55,414 bases of DNA from the IMG/VR virus record IMGVR_UViG_3300046616_000110, positions 1 through 55,414 of that record; one strand, written 5' to 3'. Numbering within the stretch: position 1 is the stretch's first letter; each line of letters starts with the position of its first letter. The position numbers and the translations under genes were made by a program. Source of the DNA: a virus. The notes below the pieces were generated by a model. That model was not told the DNA's origin and searched no databases. It worked only from the letters and a program-made list of their open reading frames with translations. Shown piece by piece: positions 37,930 to 46,160 of the stretch.

Positions 37930-38566
37930 TCGTCAATCCAACCAGGGCGGCGCCGATTGGTTGCTCGAGCGCGCCGGCCATGCGACCGCATCCTGCTTCG
38001 CCGACATCATCGCCGTTGGCAAGAACGGTCAGCCGTTGAAGGCTCGGGAGGACTACTTGATGCGCCTTGTCGTCGAGCGAATCACTGGCGAGCCGGTCAT
38101 CACTCCAGCCAGCTTCGCAATGCAGTGGGGCACCGAGGCCGAGCCATACGCCCGCGCCGCCTACGAAGAAGAAACCGGCGCCATTGTGCGCGAGGTCGGC
38201 TTCATGAAGCACCCGACGCATCCATGGGTGGGCGCATCGTCGGACGGCCTGGTGGGTGACAAGGGTGCGATTGAGATAAAGAGCCCGCACAACAGCGCGA
38301 TTCACCTGCTGACTTGGGAGAACGGCATGCCCGATCACCACAAGCCACAGGTGTTCGGCCAGATGTGGGTACTGGGCCTTGAGTGGGTCGACTTCTGCTC
38401 CTACGACCCGCGCATGCACGCCGGCGCCGAGCACTTGAAGTTGTACCGCCAGCGCGTCTACCGCGATGAGGCTTATATCGCGCAGCTCGAGAAGGACGTT
38501 CTGGCGTTCCTGGCTTTGGTGCAGGCCAAGGTTGACATGTTCATGGCATTCAAGGAGGCAGCATGA
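37922..38566 (+). CDS. YqaJ-type (lambda Exo-like) recombination exonuclease
   Basis: The 214-residue protein starts at 37922, overlapping Bet by 8 bases. It has the YqaJ nuclease core: TASCFADIIAVGKNG, AMQWGTEAEPYARAAYEEET (with the catalytic Glu), VGASSDGLVGDKGAIEIKSP (the D..ExK motif) and HHKPQVFGQMWVLG (the QxxxY/W motif). It makes 3' overhangs for Bet. Confidence 0.95.
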   Translation: MLDRQSNQGGADWLLERAGHATASCFADIIAVGKNGQPLKAREDYLMRLVVERITGEPVITPASFAMQWGTEAEPYARAAYEEETGAIVREVGFMKHPTHPWVGASSDGLVGDKGAIEIKSPHNSAIHLLTWENGMPDHHKPQVFGQMWVLGLEWVDFCSYDPRMHAGAEHLKLYRQRVYRDEAYIAQLEKDVLAFLALVQAKVDMFMAFKEAA

Positions 38567-38910
38567 GCAAGCCAATTGAGAGCCGAGCGGTGGCAGCGTG
38601 CGTCGAATATTTGCGCGCCAAGCAGGAAGTTGAGTCTCTCGGCCGCCAAATCGGCGAGGCTCTGTCGCGCTGCCCGAATAGTAGATTCGACAGCCCTGAG
38701 CCAACGCATCTTAGCGCCTTCTATAAAGCTGGTGATCTGGCTTATGAATTCGGCCCATATGGGTATGGCGGCACTGATTATCGCGCCGAGTTCGAAGCGT
38801 GCGACCACTGCATGAAGGCCGACGAACTTATTCAGAAGCGCAAGAGCGCCCGGCAAACCCTTGGCGCAGCAAAGCGCCAGATTGCTCGGATCGCTAAGGA
38901 GGCAGCATGA
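38563..38910 (+). CDS. Phage protein of unknown function
   Basis: The 115-residue protein (MSKPIESRAVAACVEYLRAK) has helical ends and a Gly/Tyr-rich middle (YEFGPYGYGGTDYRAEFEAC). It overlaps both neighbours by 4 bases and may aid recombination. No clear family. Confidence 0.68.
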   Translation: MSKPIESRAVAACVEYLRAKQEVESLGRQIGEALSRCPNSRFDSPEPTHLSAFYKAGDLAYEFGPYGYGGTDYRAEFEACDHCMKADELIQKRKSARQTLGAAKRQIARIAKEAA

Positions 38911-39131
38911 CCCCCGACCACGCAAAAGAGATGTACGACCGATTCATGCGCGATGTCCGCAATGGCGACTATCCGCACCTCGTCGACGCCGCAGACGCTT
39001 TCGATGAAGGATCGACCGGCGCAGAAGTGGCCTATGTAGTGGCGGAAGGGCTCAACATATCTCTGAGTGAAGCGATTGATTGTCTGGCGAGCGTTGATGT
39101 TGATGCGCTGCGTCGGGAGTTGCTGCCGTGA
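38907..39131 (+). CDS. Small acidic phage protein
   Basis: The 74-residue protein (MTPDHAKEMYDRFMRDVRNG) is strongly acidic and helical. Such a charge could suit a DNA mimic or a partner of a basic protein, but nothing shows it. Coupled at both ends. Confidence 0.62.
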   Translation: MTPDHAKEMYDRFMRDVRNGDYPHLVDAADAFDEGSTGAEVAYVVAEGLNISLSEAIDCLASVDVDALRRELLP

Positions 39132-39568
39132 GCGCGCGTGGCTTTGCATCGTTGGGGCTGTTCAACCCGAAAGACCATCTGAACGTAGGTGGAGCACTTC
39201 GGGCGGCAGCGTGCTACGAGGCTGCACTGGTTGCCGTGCAAGGCGAGCGATATCGCAAGTCGAGCACGGACACCACGAGCGCTTGGCGGCATGTACCGAC
39301 CATCCACACGGACGATCTGATTTCGTCGATTCCACTGGGAGCCGTTCCGGTCGCAATCGAGTTCATCAAGACCGCTCGCCCGCTGACTGGATACGTGCAT
39401 CCAGAGAGTGCGTTTTACATCTTCGGGCCGGAGGATGGCTCGATCTCTAAACGGGTGCTAGATCAGTGCCGCGACGTCGTATATGTGCCGACAAGTCACT
39501 GCATGAACCTCGCGGCGACTGTGAATGTGGTCCTTTACGACCGCCTGATGAAACGAGGCGGCAAATGA
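39128..39568 (+). CDS. SpoU/TrmH-like RNA methyltransferase
   Basis: The 146-residue protein has the SPOUT knot motifs: motif 2, AFYIFGPEDGSISKRVLDQC (with the xGxExGxS pattern), and motif 3, VYVPTSHCMNLAATVNVVLY (the IP...SLNVxxAxxIxLYE pattern). The motif 1 Asn/Arg region is less clear (ALVAVQGERYRKSSTDTTSA). It is as short as TrmL-type enzymes (about 155). 2'-O-methylation of tRNA or rRNA is the family activity; the target here is unknown. Confidence 0.85.
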   Translation: MSARGFASLGLFNPKDHLNVGGALRAAACYEAALVAVQGERYRKSSTDTTSAWRHVPTIHTDDLISSIPLGAVPVAIEFIKTARPLTGYVHPESAFYIFGPEDGSISKRVLDQCRDVVYVPTSHCMNLAATVNVVLYDRLMKRGGK

Positions 39569-40026
39569 CGCAGATCGTCTTGATGAAGGCCCCGAACGGC
39601 GTGCTCGTGCCGTGCGACCCGCAGGCGACCGAGTTTATCGCCGGTCTGAAGCTGGGCGCTCCGGTCAAGGCCGAAGTCAAGCGCATGCGGAACTACAAGT
39701 TTCACCGTAAGTTTTTTTCCTTGTTGGACTTCGCCTTCGAAAACTGGGAGCCGCGCGAAGCAACTTACAAGGGTGAGATTGTCGCAAAAAACCGGAAGCA
39801 GTTTCGTAACGATGTGACCGTGCTAGCAGGCTTTGGCGAGACAACGCTCACCCTGAAGGGCGAGATCCGCGTAGTAGCGAAGTCGATCAGTTTCGCAAAC
39901 ATGGAGCAAGACGAGTTTGACCGGCTTTACAACTCGGTAGTCACAGTGATCCTGTCCAAGATCCTCAAGAACTACACGCGCGACGACCTGGACAACGTGA
40001 TTAACCGCTTGATGGATTTCACCTGA
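39565..40026 (+). CDS. DUF1367 recombination-linked protein
   Basis: The 153-residue protein starts at 39565 (MTQIVLMKAPNGVLVPCDPQ) and fits DUF1367 (Rac YdfU-like): MRNYKFHRKFFSLLDFAFENW and the helical end DEFDRLYNSVVTVILSKIL. Members lie near recombination genes of lambdoid phages. Confidence 0.87.
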   Translation: MTQIVLMKAPNGVLVPCDPQATEFIAGLKLGAPVKAEVKRMRNYKFHRKFFSLLDFAFENWEPREATYKGEIVAKNRKQFRNDVTVLAGFGETTLTLKGEIRVVAKSISFANMEQDEFDRLYNSVVTVILSKILKNYTRDDLDNVINRLMDFT

Positions 40027-40036
40027 GGCACGCGAT

Positions 40037-41665
40037 ATGACCGCTCGCCCAGCTATGTACATTCGCTACAAGCCAGACGCCCTATACCCCGACTACAAGA
40101 CTGTGCGCTTAGAAGACAAATTAGGAGAAGACATGCCAGATCAGAAACGCCGTATCGAAGACCGTCATCCGGGCCAGCCGCTGGACTGGAGCGATGCCCA
40201 AGCCGAGCAGAAGCAAAGCGCCGGTGCCGCGCGCCAGGGCGGCAATACGAACAATATCGCCCGCTACCGTACCGATTACGGCGACCCTGGCGTCATGCAT
40301 CCTGATGCTGGTGGCGAATGGGTGAGATTTGCCGATGTTGCTGCCCACCAGTCACAGGCAGCACAGCCGAGCGAATTGACGATCATCGAAGAAACTGGCC
40401 TAGCAGAGCTTGCCAATCGCCTGATCGCAGCAAACGAAGAACCTATTGCGATTTCGGTGCAGGCTGCCGTTGCAATCCGCAAGCTTCTCGCCCTCCGCGC
40501 GGCCAGTCGCCTTGAAGACAGCGAGCAATACCGCCTCCAGATGGCCGCAATTAGCACGGCTGCATTTGGCTACTGGACCGAAGAAGAAGGCATGAAGCCC
40601 GAATACGACACCGTGCCGCTGCGCGATGTTGCCAAGCTCTACGCCAAATACGCAGCACTTCACTCGTCACAGGCAACCAAGGTGCAAGCAGTGCCGGAAG
40701 GCTTCGTGCTGGCTCCGCACTTCCGAGGCTACGCACACCTCGGTATCGGCGCATACGTCATCAATCATAGCGCGAAGGGCGAACCCGCCGAATTGGTGAT
40801 TAGCGTTGCCACCGAAGAAGAAAAGGCCGGGCGCACCGTCGGAGACAGCCGCGACAATGCGCCCGATGCAATGCTCCAGCCCGAGGCAATGGCCGTCCGC
40901 CTGCGCTTTGAAAACGTCGCCGGGCTGGACGCACTGGAGCAACAATTGCGCTTCGTGCGCAGCGAACACTTTGCCGAATCCCCCGCACAGGAAGTCACCC
41001 AGCAGGCAGCGCCGACCGCATGGCTTGCAACTGATCTGGATGGCCGTGGTGACGTGGCATTCACCAAGGAAGAAGCCAAGAGCCGCGCTGGTGAGGGTTG
41101 CACCGAGTTTTTCCCGCTCTATGGCATTGCCCCCGTCACCCAGCAGGCAGCGAAGGCCGAGACAGCCGAGCTGGCAGAAGGTGAGCAGCCGCGCTACATT
41201 CCCGATTCGGAATGCAAACAGGGCCGCTGCGCGTTTCAGACCGTAAGCTGCTGGGATAAATGCCGCTTGGATGATGTCGTTAAAGGCCCAACCACCGAGC
41301 AGGCCACCGCGAACACTGTGCTTGGTAAAAATGGCTGGCACGTTTGTAACGCTGCACCTACTACCAAAGGTGCAGCCGCAACGCTCGATCAGACGCGCAC
41401 GGCGGGGGCCGCGAAGGGCGGCGAGGACAAACCCAACAGATCAAACTCTGCCCCTACTACCAGCACCGTGAGCGCGCCAGATGAGATTCGCAATGCTGCG
41501 CTGGAAGAAGCGGCGAAGCTCTGCGATGCGGCGCGCGAACGCTGGACCACGGCTGTTGGCACGGCATGCGCCGTAATGTTGGCGGACACGATTCGAAACC
41601 TCAGGCGCACCACTCCCGCTACCCCGGCCAGCACGGCCGATGAGCAGAAAGGCGGTGCGCAGTGA
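40037..41665 (+). CDS. Mosaic accessory protein
   Basis: The 542-residue protein appears to be built from modules common in phage early regions: a short start (MYIRYKPDALYPDYKTVRLE), a helical part with LAELANRLIAANEEPIAISV, a FGYWTEEEGMKPEY segment, a WLATDLDGRGDVAFTKEEAK-type domain ending FFPLYGIAPV, and a final helical domain (ALEEAAKLCDAARERWTTAV). Linkers contain VTQQAA repeats. An internal ATG at 40133 with AGGAG upstream is an alternative start. Function unknown. Confidence 0.7.
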   Translation: MTARPAMYIRYKPDALYPDYKTVRLEDKLGEDMPDQKRRIEDRHPGQPLDWSDAQAEQKQSAGAARQGGNTNNIARYRTDYGDPGVMHPDAGGEWVRFADVAAHQSQAAQPSELTIIEETGLAELANRLIAANEEPIAISVQAAVAIRKLLALRAASRLEDSEQYRLQMAAISTAAFGYWTEEEGMKPEYDTVPLRDVAKLYAKYAALHSSQATKVQAVPEGFVLAPHFRGYAHLGIGAYVINHSAKGEPAELVISVATEEEKAGRTVGDSRDNAPDAMLQPEAMAVRLRFENVAGLDALEQQLRFVRSEHFAESPAQEVTQQAAPTAWLATDLDGRGDVAFTKEEAKSRAGEGCTEFFPLYGIAPVTQQAAKAETAELAEGEQPRYIPDSECKQGRCAFQTVSCWDKCRLDDVVKGPTTEQATANTVLGKNGWHVCNAAPTTKGAAATLDQTRTAGAAKGGEDKPNRSNSAPTTSTVSAPDEIRNAALEEAAKLCDAARERWTTAVGTACAVMLADTIRNLRRTTPATPASTADEQKGGAQ

Positions 41666-42039
41666 GCAAAGAGCCAGAATTCGTTTGCGGACAGGAGCAT
41701 CGCGCGCCATTCCCATTCACGCGCGACACCTACGAAGGGCCGCCAGATGATCCCGAAGGAACCATGTTCGTAAAGGTTCCGACATGGAAGCCGGGCGCGG
41801 AGCTGGGCGCGGACGAATACGAGGAATGGTGCGTGGCCGATGGCGTCGGTGAAGTGGTCTACAACGTGATCGCCGTGTTCAAGCCGGGCAGCTTCCCGAC
41901 CCGCGTGTTCTACACCCGCAATTGGATCGATCCCGATGGCAAGCGGTTCGGCAAGAACAAACTGCGCATCACGACTGCGCACCATTTCCGCACGCTCATC
42001 AATGGCTACCGGCACGCTTACGAATTGACCGAGGAATAA
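41662..42039 (+). CDS. Phage protein of unknown function
   Basis: The 125-residue protein (MSKEPEFVCGQEHRAPFPFT) is acidic and beta-rich, with GDEVxxxF-type strands (KPGSFPTRVFYTRNWIDPDG). It overlaps the gene before it by 4 bases. Not recognised. Confidence 0.65.
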   Translation: MSKEPEFVCGQEHRAPFPFTRDTYEGPPDDPEGTMFVKVPTWKPGAELGADEYEEWCVADGVGEVVYNVIAVFKPGSFPTRVFYTRNWIDPDGKRFGKNKLRITTAHHFRTLINGYRHAYELTEE

Positions 42040-42042
42040 GCC

Positions 42043-42699
42043 ATGACCACCACAAACACAATCGACCTGGACGACGAATACGAAGCGCCGAAGGTCTGCA
42101 TTCACCCGCTGGCAACCCGCCCGGTCCTGTACACCGACACCGTAGGCGGCGTGCAAACCTGCCGCGATGACTTGTGGGCCGTCACCACCGACGAACTGAA
42201 CGCATTGGCTGGGCAAGCCGCGCCCGTAGCACCTACCCTGCCAAAGTCGAATGACGGCCAAGAGCAGGAAGCGTTTGAGGCATGGGCGCACGGCGAGCGT
42301 TACGATATGACCACGCATCCTCTGCATTGGCTGTTCCTGAACGAACGCACCTATGCCGCCCGCCAAGGCTGGAAGGCCGCGCTTGAATATGTCGGCAATG
42401 TCATGGCCGCTGCACCTGCCACCCAGCAGGCAGATGCGCCCGACCCGCGTATGGTCGCGCTCGATACCGCCAACGCTCAGGTGCGAGATGCCGCCAGCCG
42501 CCGTGAGGAACGTGCCGAAAGGCTTGGAATCACTGCGGCCACCACGGCAAGCGCGAGCCGGGAAGCTACGCCTTTGACTCGTTGCGCTGCCGGTCGAGAC
42601 GGTGACTGCAATCATCCTCAGTGCCCGCAGGCGCGCGACGGAGAGCCACACAAGAGCCAGCGCCACTGCCCGCTCGATACTCTGGAGGACGACGAATGA
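42043..42699 (+). CDS. Phage accessory protein with EAW and Cys modules
   Basis: The 218-residue protein has an EQEAFEAWAHGERYDMTTHP segment, then RQGWKAALEY, which is a module common in phage accessory proteins. The C terminus carries CAAGRDGDCNHPQCPQARDG with spaced Cys/His that may bind zinc. It includes the PATQQAD linker that resembles those of the 542-residue protein. Confidence 0.65.
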   Translation: MTTTNTIDLDDEYEAPKVCIHPLATRPVLYTDTVGGVQTCRDDLWAVTTDELNALAGQAAPVAPTLPKSNDGQEQEAFEAWAHGERYDMTTHPLHWLFLNERTYAARQGWKAALEYVGNVMAAAPATQQADAPDPRMVALDTANAQVRDAASRREERAERLGITAATTASASREATPLTRCAAGRDGDCNHPQCPQARDGEPHKSQRHCPLDTLEDDE

Positions 42700-43055
42700 G
42701 CCAAGGAATCAAACCGTGGCAGGACCGCGTGCGCGAGTCGTATTCGGAAACCGTTGACGGCCCGACTCTCTCGCCGATCAACGCCGCCTGCGCTGAAATT
42801 GCCGACCTTCGCGCCGAGTTGGCTCGCCGTTGCCGCGCGCAGCGCACGGACAAGGACAGCGAAAACCTTGCAGCACAGGCTACGCATGCTGGCGCGGAGA
42901 TCGTCGGGCATGCTGAACTCAACCGCTTCATGGACGGCTACTGCAATGGCAAACCGGAACTGATGGCCTGCGCACAATCTGCGATGTTCTTTTTCAATGC
43001 CTGCGCTCGCGCCGCTATCGCCGCCCATGCGGCACAGGATGGAGATCAGCAATGA
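42696..43055 (+). CDS. Phage protein of unknown function
   Basis: The 119-residue protein starts at 42696 (MSQGIKPWQDRVRESYSETV), overlapping its neighbour as ATGA. It has a coiled coil (INAACAEIADLRAELARRC) and a C-terminal helix of Ala/Phe (SAMFFFNACARAAIAAHAA). Function unknown. Confidence 0.65.
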   Translation: MSQGIKPWQDRVRESYSETVDGPTLSPINAACAEIADLRAELARRCRAQRTDKDSENLAAQATHAGAEIVGHAELNRFMDGYCNGKPELMACAQSAMFFFNACARAAIAAHAAQDGDQQ

Positions 43056-43615
43056 ACGACGAATTTCTGAAGGATGCACTCGCCATCGTTGATGGCCTGA
43101 CTGATGAACAAATCGCGCAAGGTTTGACTGAGGCCGGGATTGCGGTTGCCCCTATAGGTCAAGAACTGCCGCCGCCCGACGTGTACAACGGCGACGGCCC
43201 TTATCTTGCACCCAAGACCGCATACAGCCGCGCGGCGGTCGAGCAGATCATCGCCCAGCGGGACGAGCGTATCGCCCACCTGGAGCGCGAGCTGGCAGGA
43301 CGAAAGCCGGTGAGCATTGGCGATGACGAGCACTTCCACGCGCTTGTGGTAGACATCATGGTCGCCGCGAAGGCCGCCACGCCCATCCTCAAGCAAGCCG
43401 AGAAGTTGGAAGCCCTCATCGCCTACATTGACGGTCGCACTGCTGGAACAGCGCCCGATGACTTGCTTGAAATCGGCAACCGCATGGCGACCACGCTTGA
43501 AGTGCTGGCTTGCGCGCTCAAGAACCCCGGCACGGCAGAAGGCGTCCGCCGCACGGTCGAAGAATGGCGCGCTGCCGCTCTATCCCCTCAATCGAAACAG
43601 GAGGCAGCCAAGTGA
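43052..43615 (+). CDS. Phage protein with coiled coil, unknown
   Basis: The 187-residue protein has an acidic start (MNDEFLKDALAIVDGLTDEQ), a YSRAAVEQIIAQRDERIAHL coiled coil and a helical end. It shares the style of the accessory proteins before it. The next gene starts in its stop codon. Confidence 0.62.
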   Translation: MNDEFLKDALAIVDGLTDEQIAQGLTEAGIAVAPIGQELPPPDVYNGDGPYLAPKTAYSRAAVEQIIAQRDERIAHLERELAGRKPVSIGDDEHFHALVVDIMVAAKAATPILKQAEKLEALIAYIDGRTAGTAPDDLLEIGNRMATTLEVLACALKNPGTAEGVRRTVEEWRAAALSPQSKQEAAK

Positions 43616-44145
43616 GCGCCGCGCACCGATTTGACAATGGCAAGCGCCGCCGCGCGGAAGACCACGACCGGCAGGCCATGATGACGCCAACGTATGTGCT
43701 GGAACCGATTCGGCAACTGCTGGGCGGGATCGAACTGGACCCATGCACCGAACCGGACAACCCGGTAGGTGCCGCGCGCTTCTACCACCTGCCGATGGAT
43801 GGCTGCGCGCTGCCGTGGGATGCGCAAACAATTTTCTGCAATCCGCCGTATGGCGAAGCGCGTGACCGCTGGGTAGATCGCTGCATCGCGGAAGCGCACG
43901 GGCGCAAGATCATTCTGCTGATCCCGGCGCATCCCGATACGCGCACGTTCCAGAAGGCGATGCAAGCCTGCACTTCGGTGTTATTCGCAAAAGGACGCCT
44001 GAAGTTCGGCGTGCTGCGGGAAAACCGCCGCCAATGGGCGGCAAGCCACGGCTCAGCATTGTTCGGTTTTAACGTGGACCTATCGCCGCTGTCGGATCTC
44101 GGAATGGTCTTGATCCCATCGCGGCGTGAAACGGAATTGTTCTAG
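43612..44145 (+). CDS. Phage N6-adenine DNA methyltransferase (Dam type)
   Basis: The 177-residue protein starts with GTG at 43612, overlapping the upstream stop. It fits the phage Dam family: TPTYVLEPIRQLLGGIELDP then CTEPDNPVGAARFY, TIFCNPPYGEARDRWVDRCI (NPPY catalytic motif) and IILLIPAHPDTRTFQKAMQA. It would methylate adenine in the phage DNA and may shield it from restriction. This is the second methyltransferase in the genome. Confidence 0.9.
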   Translation: MSAAHRFDNGKRRRAEDHDRQAMMTPTYVLEPIRQLLGGIELDPCTEPDNPVGAARFYHLPMDGCALPWDAQTIFCNPPYGEARDRWVDRCIAEAHGRKIILLIPAHPDTRTFQKAMQACTSVLFAKGRLKFGVLRENRRQWAASHGSALFGFNVDLSPLSDLGMVLIPSRRETELF

Positions 44146-44153
44146 GAGTCAGA

Positions 44154-44462
44154 ATGGACATCGAGAAGATTAAAGGGCTGGCATTGGTGGCACAAGACGG
44201 TAGCAATCCCGACAGGAGCACGCGGGCATTCTCTGACTTCTTGGGCATGGTATCTAACCCCGCTACTGTGCTTGAACTGATTGCCGAAGTCGAGCGCAAA
44301 GATGATGAGCTTGCGCGCCTGCGCGACTGGTTTGAGTCTCAGCGCAAGGCCATCAGCAAGGGCGCTGGGAGCACTTGGGATATGTGCCAGTGCTCCGATC
44401 AGACCGAGCGCATCGACGCAGCTATTGCTGCGCACAGCAAAGCCGGGAAGGAGCCGGCATGA
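44154..44462 (+). CDS. Phage protein of unknown function
   Basis: The 102-residue protein (MDIEKIKGLALVAQDGSNPD) has a helical AELxAEVERKDDELARLRDW-like segment. It lies eight bases after the methyltransferase gene. Not recognised. Confidence 0.65.
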   Translation: MDIEKIKGLALVAQDGSNPDRSTRAFSDFLGMVSNPATVLELIAEVERKDDELARLRDWFESQRKAISKGAGSTWDMCQCSDQTERIDAAIAAHSKAGKEPA

Positions 44463-44500
44463 ATGTCGTAACCAGCGGACTGAGCAACAAAGGAGAAATG

Positions 44501-44704
44501 ATGAATACCCCTCGACGCTTCCTGCGCATGCCCGATGTGATCAAGCTGGTCGGCATCGGTCGCACGGTCATCTACGAGCGCATCAAGAAAGGAACCTTTC
44601 CGGCGCCGGTGCAAATTGGCCCCCGCGCGGTCGCCTGGGACGAAGCAGACCTGGCAAACTGGCAGCAAAGCCTGCCCCGCGGCGTCAAGTCCGAACCAAT
44701 TTAG
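44501..44704 (+). CDS. AlpA-like excisionase
   Basis: The 67-residue protein starts at 44501, where AGGAG is 5 bases upstream. Starts at 44498 and 44459 are possible. It is an AlpA / MerR-type winged HTH: FLRMPDVIKLVGIGRTVIYE, RIKKGTFPAPVQIGPRAVAW, DEADLANWQQ. AlpA proteins act as recombination directionality factors or activate int. Its position directly before the integrase supports excision control. Confidence 0.88.
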   Translation: MNTPRRFLRMPDVIKLVGIGRTVIYERIKKGTFPAPVQIGPRAVAWDEADLANWQQSLPRGVKSEPI

Positions 44705-44921
44705 TGACGTGGGTAGGAATGGGGGTAGACGAGAAAAACCCATCTATTCTCATAGGAGAGATGGAAGGCGAGGACATCCTTCACACCGATGTCCGGCATC
44801 GTCCGCGTACGTCCGTATCTCCTTGATTTTTATAGGATTGTGGCCTAATCTTTGTCCGGTTGAGTTCGGCATAATCCGGTACAATCCGCTATCGGCTTGT
44901 GGGTAGAAACGGGGGTAGGAT
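44705..44921. other. Candidate attP region with arm-type and phased repeats
   Basis: This 217-base stretch between excisionase and integrase has no gene. The 20-base sequence GTGGGTAGGAATGGGGGTAG at 44709-44728 recurs at 44899-44918 with 18 matches. GTCCG occurs three times at a spacing of exactly 10 bases (44791, 44801, 44811), and AATCCG twice at 10 bases (44873, 44883). GGGGGTA-type repeats before P4-type integrases are usual near att sites. The core crossover cannot be found without the host junction. Confidence 0.55.
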
Positions 44922-46160
44922 TTGGCGAGGACGATTGAGAAACTGAGCGCGCTGGCAGTGAGCCGTGCAAAAGAGCCGGGCTATTACAGCGACGGCGGTG
45001 GTCTTTACTTGCAAGTGTCTCGTTCCGGCACGAAGAGCTGGATCTTCCGGTACACCCTCAACAAGAAATCGCGCGAGATGGGCCTCGGGTCGCTGCACAC
45101 GATTACGTTGGCGCAAGCGCGCGAACAGGCCAGGTCTTGCCGCGCCGCCCTGCTAGAGGGAGTGGACCCGCTAGAGACCCGTAATGCGGCAAAGCTGGGC
45201 CTTGCACTCGAGCGCGCGAAGACGGTGACGTTTGACGACTGCGCCGCACAGTATATCGCAGCGCATCGGAGCAGCTGGAAACGAGAGCAGCACGCGCTGC
45301 ATTGGGAGCGATCGATCACGAACCATGCGAGCGCGATCATCGGCGACATACCTGTGTCCGCGATCGACACGGCGCTGATCGTGAAGGTTCTGCAGCCGAT
45401 CTGGGGAACGAAGACCGAGACGGCCAGCAAGCTGCGAGGCAGGATCGAAAGCATCTTGGACTGGGCGACGGTAAGCCATTTCCGCTCGGGGGAAAACCCC
45501 GCGCGCTGGAAAGGACATCTCGATCACCTGCTGGCGGATCCCGGCAAGGTCGCTAGGGTAACGCATTACGCTGCCCTACCCTGGCAAGAAGTCGGCGAGT
45601 TCATGGCCTCGCTTCGCCAGTGCAGGGGTGTAGCAGCTCGCGCCCTGGAATTCGGCATTTTGACGGCGGCCCGATCGGGAGAGGTGCGCGGAGCACGATG
45701 GGAGGAAATCGACTTGGATGCCGCAATCTGGACGGTGCCGGCGGAGCGGATGAAAGCCGGGCGCGAGCATCGCGTGCCGCTTTCGACAGCAGCCATCGCG
45801 CTGCTCAAGTCTATGCCTCGGGTCGAGGACTTGGTGTTCCCGGGGATGAAGAAGAACGTCGGCCTGTCGGACATGACCATCACTGCAGTCCTGAAGCGCA
45901 TGGGCCGCGGCGACATCACTGTGCACGGGTTTCGGTCGACCTTTCGCGACTGGTGCGCCGAGTCGGCGGCAAATTCATTCCCGCGCGAGGTGTGCGAGCA
46001 CGCGCTGGCTCACCGCATTCCCGACAAGGTCGAGGCAGCCTACCGCCGCGGCGACCTCATCGAGAAGAGGAAAGTACTAATGCAGGTGTGGGCGGACTAC
46101 TGCGCGAAGATCCCCGCCTCTGCCGAGGTGACAGCAATTCGGCTGACCGGCTCGGCCTGA
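44922..46160 (+). CDS. int: P4-type tyrosine integrase
   Basis: The 412-residue protein starts with TTG at 44922 behind GTAGGA. It has the DUF4102 arm-binding domain (YYSDGGGLYLQVSRSGTKSW and GSLHTITLAQAREQA), a SAM-like core domain, and the catalytic domain. The first Arg is in TAARSGEVRGARWEEIDLD, then GRGDITVHGFRSTFRDW (HxxR), and ALAHRIPDKVEAAYRRGD (H and the Tyr nucleophile). It integrates and excises the phage. Its last 64 bases overlap the end of the convergent imuA. Confidence 0.95.
   Translation: MARTIEKLSALAVSRAKEPGYYSDGGGLYLQVSRSGTKSWIFRYTLNKKSREMGLGSLHTITLAQAREQARSCRAALLEGVDPLETRNAAKLGLALERAKTVTFDDCAAQYIAAHRSSWKREQHALHWERSITNHASAIIGDIPVSAIDTALIVKVLQPIWGTKTETASKLRGRIESILDWATVSHFRSGENPARWKGHLDHLLADPGKVARVTHYAALPWQEVGEFMASLRQCRGVAARALEFGILTAARSGEVRGARWEEIDLDAAIWTVPAERMKAGREHRVPLSTAAIALLKSMPRVEDLVFPGMKKNVGLSDMTITAVLKRMGRGDITVHGFRSTFRDWCAESAANSFPREVCEHALAHRIPDKVEAAYRRGDLIEKRKVLMQVWADYCAKIPASAEVTAIRLTGSA

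Noticed and set aside
41389-42666. A 425-residue minus-strand open frame
   Set aside because: It lies against four coupled plus-strand genes with good starts and looks like a GC-rich shadow.
46097-46160. attP inside the int/imuA overlap
   Set aside because: Possible, but P4-type integrases usually have attP upstream of int, where repeats are seen. No junction data.
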